Part shown: positions 1 through 5,055 of the stretch, in pieces
How the letters are laid out: every line of letters begins with the position of its first letter
How positions within the stretch are numbered: position 1 is the first letter of the stretch
Source: an uncultured Clostridia bacterium
GTDB lineage: Bacteria > Bacillota > Clostridia > Oscillospirales > Ruminococcaceae
Reading direction: 5' to 3'
Assembly (NCBI GenBank): GCA_947631585.1
Contig: CANRLY010000131.1
Location: forward strand, 1 to 5,321
DNA length: 5,321 bases
Made by a program: the position numbers and the translations under genes
The notes under the pieces: model-generated
The model's input: only the letters and a program-made list of their open reading frames with translations
Databases searched by the model: none
Told to the model about the DNA's origin: nothing

Positions 1-1
1 T

Positions 2-508
2 GCTACACAGACCAACCGCCTGGTAAGCCTTACGAAAGGTACGGGCGTTTCGGTGTGCGACACAAGAAAGACTCTGCCGGGACTGAGGGCTCTCCAGAAG
101 TACGCCGTTACTGTGGGCGGAGGAAAAAACCACCGGTATAATCTTTCCGACTGCGCAATGCTGAAAGACACCCATCTGGACGCTTACGGCAGCATAACGG
201 CGGCGGTCTCAGCTCTGAGAGAAAAGCTGGGTCACACGGTTAGCATAGAGGTGGAAGTGGAAACTCTGGAAGCGCTGGAAGAAGCGATTGCTTCCGGCTG
301 CGATATAATAATGCTCGACAACATGAGCTGCGAAATGATGGCTCAGGCGGTCAGACTCACCGCCGGCAGGGCAAAGCTGGAAGCCTCCGGCAACGTAAGC
401 GAATCCACCATTGCCGATATCGCAAAGACCGGCGTGGATATCATCTCGGTGGGGGCTATCACCCATTCGGTAAAAGCGTTCGATATTTCCATGAAGATGG
501 TAAAATAA
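2..508 (+). CDS. nadC: Quinolinate phosphoribosyltransferase (decarboxylating), 3' part
   Basis: NadC converts quinolinate and phosphoribosyl pyrophosphate to nicotinate mononucleotide in cytoplasmic de novo NAD synthesis. The gene is cut by the left edge: the frame is open from base 2, and a GTG at 53 is internal, because the family motif around it (TGVSVCDTRKTLPGLR) continues in frame from upstream. About 168 residues remain of a protein that is normally about 280. Visible family signatures are DTRKTLPGLR, the GGGKNHRYNLSDCAMLKDTH segment (substrate-binding His, Arg and Lys), EVEVETLEALEEA, the barrel strand DIIMLDNMS, and the C-terminal EASGNVS...GVDIISVGAITHS stretch that binds phosphate in this fold. 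It ends with TAA. The next gene starts 32 nt downstream on the same strand with no terminator between, so the two are probably co-transcribed. nadA and nadB, usual partners, would lie to the left, outside the window. Confidence 0.96.
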   Translation, partial: ATQTNRLVSLTKGTGVSVCDTRKTLPGLRALQKYAVTVGGGKNHRYNLSDCAMLKDTHLDAYGSITAAVSALREKLGHTVSIEVEVETLEALEEAIASGCDIIMLDNMSCEMMAQAVRLTAGRAKLEASGNVSESTIADIAKTGVDIISVGAITHSVKAFDISMKMVK

Positions 509-520
509 CTTTCAGGTCAT

Positions 521-530
521 AAAGAAAGGA
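521..530 (+). promoter_or_regulatory. Ribosome binding site that sets the start at 541
   Basis: The sequence AAAGAAAGGA ends 10 nt before the ATG at 541, a good Shine-Dalgarno distance. A second in-frame ATG at 532 lies only 1 nt after the same motif and could not be served by it. The start at 541 is therefore preferred over the longer reading. Confidence 0.75.
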
Positions 531-540
531 TATGCTTCAT

Positions 541-1104
541 ATGATAAAAATTGAAAAAGGCGACGGAGAAGTCCTGATAGTCGTTGACTGCGACGGCGAA
601 AAGCAGGAGATAATGTTCTCCGATGTGGCAAAATACTGGACTACCGGTCAGCGGCAGCTTGTGGGCGGACTGGGAGCTTTCGTGCAGGAACCCTATGTGG
701 TCTGCTGGGTCACCCACGCCGACGGCGCAAACGGTGCAGTCTTTATCTGGGATACCAAGAAAAAGAAGATAGTCCACGCTTCAGAGGGGTCGTATGTCCG
801 CAAGGCTCTTCTTGCCGGAAATATGGTGTTTTCGCTGAGGGAACTCCCCCGACCGGATATAAGCGAACTGGTGCTGTGTATGTCCCCTGCCCCGAACCTT
901 GACGCAGTGAGCAAGCCGAAAGTTGCCATGATAAAACTGGATATCAAGATCTTTGACAAGAAGTTCAATATAGATAACTATAAACTGGCTGTCAAGGACG
1001 GCTGCATTTACGCCGGATTCAGAAACGAAGTGAAGAAAGTGAAGTTCTCGCTGGAGAAGAAAGACCAGGGCGACAAGTCGGAAAGACCGGAGATCCCCAG
1101 CTGA
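541..1104 (+). CDS. Conserved-looking protein of unknown function downstream of nadC
   Basis: I do not recognise this 187-residue protein. It has no signal peptide or membrane helix, so it is probably cytoplasmic. The first 110 residues read as alternating beta strands and turns (VLIVVDCDGEKQEIMF, EPYVVCWVTHADGANGAVFIWDTKKKKIVHAS, NMVFSLREL), a pattern like a small beta-sheet or propeller-type repeat protein. This is an impression only. The middle contains a Pro-rich link (LCMSPAPN), and the C-terminus is Lys/Glu rich and probably disordered (EKKDQGDKSERPEIPS). Codon use and GC content resemble those of nadC, and the 32-nt spacing suggests one operon, but nothing in the sequence ties it to NAD synthesis. 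The start at 541 is chosen from RBS spacing; the ATG at 532 would add three residues. No plus-strand terminator is obvious after its TGA. Confidence 0.8.
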   Translation: MIKIEKGDGEVLIVVDCDGEKQEIMFSDVAKYWTTGQRQLVGGLGAFVQEPYVVCWVTHADGANGAVFIWDTKKKKIVHASEGSYVRKALLAGNMVFSLRELPRPDISELVLCMSPAPNLDAVSKPKVAMIKLDIKIFDKKFNIDNYKLAVKDGCIYAGFRNEVKKVKFSLEKKDQGDKSERPEIPS

Positions 1105-1107
1105 TTT

Positions 1108-1262
1108 AAAAAATCCCCCTGCCTGAGCTTTAAGCGCAAAGGGCGAAAGTTTCTGAAAAAAGCGGCGGTCGGAATTGCCGCTTGCCAATAAAAAGCCCCT
1201 CCTGCCTGATTCGGCGGAAAGGGCGAAAATTCTCTGTAAAAAATAAAGCAGCCCCTATTGGA
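1108..1262. repeat. Two degenerate copies of an intergenic repeat of about 55 nt, with hairpins
   Basis: Copy A (about 1108-1161) and copy B (about 1190-1246) share an A-rich start, a C-run, CCTGCCTGA (1118-1126 and 1201-1209), a variable 8-11 nt, AAAGGGCGAAA (1138-1148 and 1218-1228), then TTTCTG or TTCTCTG and another A-run. Their offset is 80-83 nt. Between them is a 7-bp inverted repeat, AAGCGGC (1160-1166) with GCCGCTT (1177-1183). Copy B is enclosed by CCAATA (1185-1190) and TATTGG (1256-1261). Read on the minus strand, the hairpin at 1160-1183 is followed by a T-run, and a second weaker hairpin (1251-1264) is followed by TTTATTTTTT, so both look like minus-strand terminators although no minus-strand gene feeds into them. 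An interspersed lineage-specific repeat is the best reading; function is unknown. Confidence 0.6.
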
Positions 1263-1425
1263 GCCACCCCATTGTGACATTATTATTATAATTGCCGCAA
1301 ATTAATAAAGATAGTTGATTATTTTGACAAAATGTAAACTGTGAGCTTTTGGCATGAAAATCGGGAAAAATACAGTTGTTTCATGAAAATTTAGCGTTTT
1401 AATAGGATTTTTTTTGCTTTGTCTG
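1263..1425. other. AT-rich non-coding region upstream of the surface-protein promoter
   Basis: I see no gene here. The stretch contains a 13-bp perfect palindrome, ATTTTG-A-CAAAAT (1321-1333), and two direct copies of CATGAAAAT (1353-1361 and 1382-1390), 29 bp apart, followed by an eight-base T-run shortly before the -35 box. These could be regulator sites and an UP-like element for the promoter at 1426-1454, but short AT-rich symmetry is common by chance. The palindrome contains a TTGACA hexamer (1324-1329) with no matching -10 box at 16-18 bp. Confidence 0.35.
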
Positions 1426-1454
1426 TTGACTTGAATTGAAAATTGTAATATAAT
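1426..1454 (+). promoter_or_regulatory. Strong sigma-A promoter for the cohesin-like surface protein
   Basis: TTGACT (1426-1431) and a perfect TATAAT (1449-1454) are separated by exactly 17 bp, with an upstream T-tract (1408-1415). Transcription should begin near 1461, giving a leader of about 79 nt before the ATG at 1540. The near-consensus match suggests high, housekeeping-type expression. Confidence 0.88.
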
Positions 1455-1515
1455 AAATGTGGTATAAGTCGATAAAGACAGACATAATACTATCGTTTTT
1501 ACAAAAAAATACATA

Positions 1516-1539
1516 AAGAAAGGAACAACTGGAACAACT
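1516..1539 (+). promoter_or_regulatory. Ribosome binding site with a duplicated 9-nt spacer
   Basis: AAGAAAGGA (1516-1524) is the Shine-Dalgarno-like sequence. GGAACAACT occurs twice in tandem (1522-1530 and 1531-1539) directly before the ATG. The main motif is thus 15 nt from the start codon instead of the 6 nt it would have with a single copy; the second copy offers only a weak GGAA 5 nt from the start. Confidence 0.7.
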
Positions 1540-2823
1540 ATGAAAAAATTTTTCAGAGATCTGTTTTCTGCTGCGGCAGCAACTATTCTGGCGGCAGCAG
1601 CGGCAACAGTGTGTGCGGTGACCGCATCGGCGCAGGGGCAAGTCTCCATCGACGTCAGTCCCAGCCAGCCGGGAGTCGGGGATATCGTAACCGTGAACGT
1701 TGAGTTCAGTTCGGACAACATGGACATTCAGTACGCCGAAGCTAATCTGGAGTACGACTCGTCTGTGATGGAAGTTGCGGACAACTCTGACGTGCAGGGT
1801 TCGGGCGGTGTTTTAAGGCTCAGGGGCTACGCTGAGGACGCCCCGTCAGTAAACTTCGTCATCAAGTTCAAGACCGTTTCCGAGGGAAGCTCCAACATCA
1901 GCATCACAAATTCTTCCCTTACGGATATGTCAAACGGCAGCCTTGGTTCTCCTACTGCAAGCAGCAGCGTGAACGTCAGCGGCGAAAGCAGCCAGAGCGA
2001 TGATTCCACTTTGGGTTCGCTGAACGTAACAGGCGGAGGACAGCTCCAGCCGGCATTTTCGCCGGACGTTACTTCCTACACGGTGGAACTTCCGGACGAT
2101 GTTACTACGGTACAGCTCCAGGGCAGCACCAGCAACGTGAAATCTTACATCATGTTCAGCGGAGGATTCAGCGATATAGTTCCGGTGGAAGGCACTTCCC
2201 CCACGGTCTACAGCGGCACAGCCTCCCTCAACAGCGGCGACAACATAAAGTATATTACCGTTACCGCTGAAAACGGCGATGAAACTCAATACACGATAAA
2301 CCTTATAAGGGGCGCAGGCACTGCCACGACGACTACCACGGAGGAACAGTCGGAGAGCCAGTCGTCGTCAGGCGGAGATACCCAGTCGGGCAGCCAGCAG
2401 GGGTCGTCAGAAAGCACGGTCACCACTGCGCCGGACGACATGAACATAATGAAGAACACCATTTCTTCCAGCTATTCCGCTCCCTCAAAAGGCCCTAACG
2501 AGGACAGCGTTTTAAACGGCGTGTTCCCGGTCATAATCCTTGGGATATTCGTGGTGTTCATTGCGCTGTTCGTAGTTATCACATGGATAAAGATGCAGGC
2601 GGACAAGAAACGCCGTGAACAGGCGCACCGCCGCAAGAAAGTCCAGCAGCAGAAGCAGTACGCCGCAAAGCAGATGGAAAGCTACAACCGCTCGTCACGT
2701 CAAGGCTCGTCAGGCGGACAGAGACCGGGCGGCAAGGGAAGCTCCGGCGGCTCAGGCAAGGGAAGCTCAGGAAAGGGCGGCTCCGGCAAGGGCGGCGGAA
2801 CTAACATCAGAAAGCTCAAATGA
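1540..2823 (+). CDS. Membrane-anchored surface protein with cohesin-like and cadherin-like domains
   Basis: This 427-residue protein has a clear type I layout. Residues 1-31 are a signal peptide (MKKFFRDLF, Ala-rich core, likely cleavage after ASA). Residues about 35-147 resemble a cohesin domain: VSIDVSPSQPGVGDIVTVNVEF, an LEYDSSVMEV strand, and the VNFVIKFKTVSEGSSNISIT core. Residues about 156-257 match the cadherin-like beta-sandwich family (LGSLNVTGGGQLQPAFSPDVTSYTVELP ... ITVTAENGDETQYTINLIR). Residues 258-324 are a Ser/Thr/Gln-rich stalk. Residues 327-350 form one hydrophobic helix, followed by a strongly basic segment (KKRREQAHRRKKVQQQKQ), which places the C-terminus in the cytoplasm. 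The tail (387-421) is built of GSSGG/GKGSSG repeats. Cohesins bind dockerins in cellulosome-type assemblies, so it could display a dockerin-bearing enzyme on the membrane; this is inference, since the cohesin is short and no dockerin gene is in view. It stands alone between its own promoter and terminator. Confidence 0.87.
   Translation: MKKFFRDLFSAAAATILAAAAATVCAVTASAQGQVSIDVSPSQPGVGDIVTVNVEFSSDNMDIQYAEANLEYDSSVMEVADNSDVQGSGGVLRLRGYAEDAPSVNFVIKFKTVSEGSSNISITNSSLTDMSNGSLGSPTASSSVNVSGESSQSDDSTLGSLNVTGGGQLQPAFSPDVTSYTVELPDDVTTVQLQGSTSNVKSYIMFSGGFSDIVPVEGTSPTVYSGTASLNSGDNIKYITVTAENGDETQYTINLIRGAGTATTTTTEEQSESQSSSGGDTQSGSQQGSSESTVTTAPDDMNIMKNTISSSYSAPSKGPNEDSVLNGVFPVIILGIFVVFIALFVVITWIKMQADKKRREQAHRRKKVQQQKQYAAKQMESYNRSSRQGSSGGQRPGGKGSSGGSGKGSSGKGGSGKGGGTNIRKLK
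2731..2799 (+). repeat. Low-complexity Gly/Ser/Lys coding repeat in the surface-protein tail
   Basis: The 14-mer GGCAAGGGAAGCTC occurs at 2731-2744 and 2755-2768, followed by variants (GGAAAGGGCGGCTC, GGCAAGGGCGGC). The translation is a chain of GKGSSG and GKGGSG units. The near-identical DNA implies slippage or local duplication, and copy number may vary between strains. Confidence 0.7.
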
Positions 2824-2846
2824 TCTTTTAAGATCCTTCAACAAGA

Positions 2847-2885
2847 AAGACCCTACCTTATTTAAAAGGCAGGGTCTTATTTTTG
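2847..2885. terminator. Rho-independent terminator shared by the convergent genes
   Basis: AAGACCCT (2847-2854) pairs with AGGGTCTT (2871-2878). The stem continues past one A/C mismatch with CC/GG and TT/AA pairs to a short AT-rich loop. On the plus strand it is followed by ATTTTTG, a good U-tract for the surface-protein transcript. On the minus strand the stem is followed by TCTTGTT, a weaker tract, 10 nt after the purA stop codon, so it probably works for both. A smaller hairpin, GATCTT-TT-AAGATC (2822-2835), overlaps the plus-strand stop codon. Confidence 0.88.
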
Positions 2886-2895
2886 TGTAAGAATT

Positions 2896-4170
2896 TCAGC
2901 GCATGATGATGTCCTCTCTCTTAGGACCGTTTGATATCATCGTGATGGGACAGCCTATCTGCTTTTCCACAAACTCTATGTATTTCCGGCAGTTCTCAGG
3001 AAGCTCCTGATAAGTCTTGATACCCCGTATATCGCATTTCCAGCCGTCAAGAGTTTCAAGTACCGGCTTGGCTTTTTCCAGCAGACCGGTGGTGGGAAAG
3101 TCGGTGGTGACTTCGCCGTCTATCTCGTAACCTACGCAGACCGGTATCTTGTCCAGATATCCCAGCACGTCCAGCACTGTGAACGCCACCTGGGTCGTTC
3201 CCTGGACTCTGCAGCCGTACTTAGTCGCCACGCAGTCGAACCAGCCCATTCTTCTTGGTCTGCCGGTGGTAGCGCCGTACTCTCCGCCGTCGCCGCCTCT
3301 GCGTCTCAGCTCGTCGGCTTCTTCACCGAATATCTCCGAAACAAAAGCCCCTGCCCCCACCGCTGAGGAATAAGCTTTCACCACGGTGATGATATCCTTT
3401 ATCTCGTAAGGGGGAAGTCCTGCGCCGATAGCTCCGTATGCCGCCAGGGTGGAAGATGAAGTCACCATCGGGTAAATGCCGTGGTCTGGGTCTTTAAGAG
3501 AGCCCAGCTGACCTTCCAGCAGCACGGTCTTGCCCTCTTTGAGAGCGTTATGCAAAAACAGCGAAACATCGCACACAAACGGCTCAACCATCTTTTTGTA
3601 GCCCATAAGCGTTTCAAAAAGCTCGTCAGGGTCAAGGGGCGGCTTGTGATACAAATGCTCCAGCAAAACATTTTTAGTCTCGCATACCCTCTCCAGCTTG
3701 CTTCTGAGAGCCTTTTCGTCAAACAGTTCCTGCACCTGAAAACCTATCTTTGCGTATTTATCCGAGTAAAACGGCGCAATTCCCGACTTTGTAGAACCAA
3801 ATCCGGCTTTTCCCAGCCTTTCTTCCTCGTATTCGTCAAACAAAACATGGTAAGGCATTACCATCTGCGCCCTGTCCGAAACAAGCAGCTTTGGGCAGGG
3901 AACTCCCCTGTCCGTAACCGACTTCAGCTCATTGAACAGCACCGGTATGTTCAGCGCAACGCCGTTTCCGATGACGTTGGTCGTGTGACTGTAGAAAACG
4001 CCGGACGGCAGCGTGTGCAGCGCAAATTTTCCATAGCCGTTCACTATGGTGTGACCTGCGTTAGCTCCGCCCTGAAAGCGCACCACTATGTCTGAGTCCT
4101 CGGCAAGCATATCGGTTATCTTGCCTTTGCCCTCGTCGCCCCAGTTTGCGCCGACAATAGCTTTTACCAT
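2896..4170 (-). CDS. purA: Adenylosuccinate synthase, divergent clostridial-type form
   Basis: PurA joins IMP and aspartate using GTP to give adenylosuccinate, the first committed step to AMP. The 424-residue length is normal. The start (base 4170) gives MVKAIVGANWGDEGKGK and has GGAGG 7 nt upstream; an upstream in-frame Met (base 4215) would add 15 unrelated residues and lies beyond that RBS. Visible motifs are the P-loop-like GDEGKGK with catalytic Asp12, QGGANAGHT with catalytic His40, GSTKSGIAPFYSDK (125-138), VTSSST (236-241), VKAYSSAVGAGAF, GATTGRPRRMGWFD (299-312) and NGPKRED near the C-terminus. Some normally strict segments differ: GSTKSGIAPFY replaces GTTxxGIGPAY, and EGQLG (219-223) replaces EGAQG, so the usual IMP-contacting Gln position holds Leu. 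All other key residues remain, so I expect an active enzyme. It follows the lipoprotein gene on the same strand but has its own promoter. I see no B. subtilis-type PurBox and no purine riboswitch upstream. Confidence 0.96.
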   Translation of the reverse strand: MVKAIVGANWGDEGKGKITDMLAEDSDIVVRFQGGANAGHTIVNGYGKFALHTLPSGVFYSHTTNVIGNGVALNIPVLFNELKSVTDRGVPCPKLLVSDRAQMVMPYHVLFDEYEEERLGKAGFGSTKSGIAPFYSDKYAKIGFQVQELFDEKALRSKLERVCETKNVLLEHLYHKPPLDPDELFETLMGYKKMVEPFVCDVSLFLHNALKEGKTVLLEGQLGSLKDPDHGIYPMVTSSSTLAAYGAIGAGLPPYEIKDIITVVKAYSSAVGAGAFVSEIFGEEADELRRRGGDGGEYGATTGRPRRMGWFDCVATKYGCRVQGTTQVAFTVLDVLGYLDKIPVCVGYEIDGEVTTDFPTTGLLEKAKPVLETLDGWKCDIRGIKTYQELPENCRKYIEFVEKQIGCPITMISNGPKREDIIMR

Positions 4171-4177
4171 ACAAAAA

Positions 4178-4182
4178 CCTCC
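4178..4182 (-). promoter_or_regulatory. Ribosome binding site of purA
   Basis: On the minus strand GGAGG stands 7 nt before the ATG at 4170, with a run of T on either side. It fixes this start over the longer reading from 4215. Confidence 0.88.
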
Positions 4183-4228
4183 AAAAAATTTCTGAATATC
4201 CCCTGCCAGCGGCAAAGGAACACCTTAT

Positions 4229-4257
4229 ATCATAACATTTTTTCTGCCATAAGTAAA
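4229..4257 (-). promoter_or_regulatory. Extended -10 promoter for purA
   Basis: On the minus strand TTTACT (4257-4252) and TATGAT (4234-4229) are 17 bp apart, and TGT immediately precedes the -10 box, giving the extended TGnTATGAT form. Transcription would begin near 4222, leaving a leader of about 50 nt. The leader contains a small TGCC-AGC-GGCA inverted repeat (4204-4214). Confidence 0.65.
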
Positions 4258-4258
4258 A

Positions 4259-4273
4259 TATAAATTATTTATA
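4259..4273. repeat. 15-bp perfect palindrome just upstream of the purA -35 box
   Basis: TATAAAT-T-ATTTATA is a perfect 7-1-7 inverted repeat ending 2 bp before the -35 hexamer. It could be an operator or an UP-like AT-rich element, or a weak hairpin at the 3' end of the lipoprotein transcript. It is not followed by a clean U-tract, so it is a poor terminator. Pure A/T composition makes chance symmetry possible. Confidence 0.4.
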
Positions 4274-4301
4274 CAAACTATGAATTTTCCTTGTACATAA
4301 T

Positions 4302-5036
4302 TCAGTCGGTGGGGTAACACTTGCTTGCGTCCCACTCATGCCCGGAAACTTCCATTTTCCTCTGGGTGACGTTAAAGAAGTCGTGGTAAGCCGCCCTGCC
4401 CTGCCGGTCGGGGACGGGGTCGTCCCAGGTGCAGTCCACATACCACCACTTGCCGTCTATCTGGACTTGGTTCCAGCCGTGCTGTTCGCCGTCCTCGTCG
4501 TGGGCAAGAATAGTAATGCAAGGTATGCCTTCCATATCCATAAAAAGCTGAAAAGTCGTAGCATACCCCAGGCAAATGCCCTCTTTTTCCACAAGTATCC
4601 CGTAGGGGTTCACGGAATTTACCCCAGGGTTTTCAAATATCCCGATGGCGTCCGGGTCGTAGGTGGCGGACTCCACTATATAGTCGTGGACTGCCAGCTC
4701 GTACTGGTAGTCCGAAGAAGCGTTGGCTTTCACCATTTTGTAGACCCTGTCCGCTTCTGAAAGTATATCCTTTTCAAGCTGGGAAAGTCCCGAATCATCG
4801 CCGCTTTTAAAAGCAGCCACTATCGCCTTGTCGTCAAAGATATGTTCGGTGTCCGGCTTGTCGGTCTGACTATCCGTCTTTTCCGGCTGTTCCTCGCTTG
4901 CGGAAGAAGCCGTATCTGTGCTTTCCGGGCTGAACACATCTGTTCCGCTGCTGTCCGTACTTCCCTCTTTGCAGCCTGAGGCCGCCGCCATTACCGCAAT
5001 TGCAGCCAGCAGGGCGGTTATTTTACCAAAGCTCAT
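4302..5036 (-). CDS. Lipoprotein with transglutaminase-like catalytic domain
   Basis: This 244-residue protein starts MSFGKITALLAAIAVMAAASGC. That is a lipoprotein signal peptide with a lipobox-like AASG before Cys22, so it should be lipid-anchored on the outer face of the membrane. Residues 23-68 are a Ser/Thr/Asp/Glu-rich linker. Residues about 85-225 form a transglutaminase-like domain (papain-type fold) with the full triad visible: Cys155 in EGICLGYA, His186 in GEQHGWNQVQIDGKWWYVD, and Asp201 in the same stretch, followed by CTWDDP. Such domains in Gram-positive surface proteins act as peptidases or in amide transfer; the substrate here cannot be told. The start at 5036 is chosen because it begins the signal peptide and has AGGAG (5044-5040) 3 nt upstream, a tight spacing; an upstream in-frame Met at 5096 overlaps the preceding gene and would bury the signal sequence. 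It lies 19 nt after the citramalate-synthase-type gene, so the two are likely co-transcribed. Confidence 0.92.
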   Translation of the reverse strand: MSFGKITALLAAIAVMAAASGCKEGSTDSSGTDVFSPESTDTASSASEEQPEKTDSQTDKPDTEHIFDDKAIVAAFKSGDDSGLSQLEKDILSEADRVYKMVKANASSDYQYELAVHDYIVESATYDPDAIGIFENPGVNSVNPYGILVEKEGICLGYATTFQLFMDMEGIPCITILAHDEDGEQHGWNQVQIDGKWWYVDCTWDDPVPDRQGRAAYHDFFNVTQRKMEVSGHEWDASKCYPTD

Positions 5037-5055
5037 GATCTCCTGATTTCCCACC

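Noticed and set aside
1108..1262. CRISPR array
   Set aside because: There are only two imperfect copies with internal length differences; CRISPR repeats would be near-identical with regular spacers.
781..1280. Minus-strand open frames over the unknown protein and the repeat region
   Set aside because: They are shadows of the plus-strand gene extended through the repeats; the two repeat copies match each other only across different frames, as expected for non-coding repeats.
1470..1500. Possible attenuator: CGATA/TATCG stem followed by five T residues in the surface-protein leader
   Set aside because: The stem is only 5 bp with a 16-nt loop, too weak to be a credible terminator.
1302..1727. 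Minus-strand open frame of 141 codons across the surface-protein promoter and signal peptide region
   Set aside because: It runs antisense through the promoter, leader and signal-peptide codons; its Ala-rich part mirrors the plus-strand gene, and no RBS precedes it.
2615..2890. Plus-strand frame of 91 codons overlapping the surface-protein tail
   Set aside because: It is an Arg/Ala-rich out-of-frame reading of the low-complexity tail and runs into the terminator.
3481..4095. Plus-strand open frame of 204 codons inside purA
   Set aside because: It is fully antisense to a well-supported purA, has no family-like sequence, and reflects the codon bias of the opposite strand.
4171..4301. Purine riboswitch or PurBox upstream of purA
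   Set aside because: The gap lacks the conserved purine aptamer core and any CCGAAC-type PurR box, and the leader of about 50 nt is too short for an aptamer plus expression platform.
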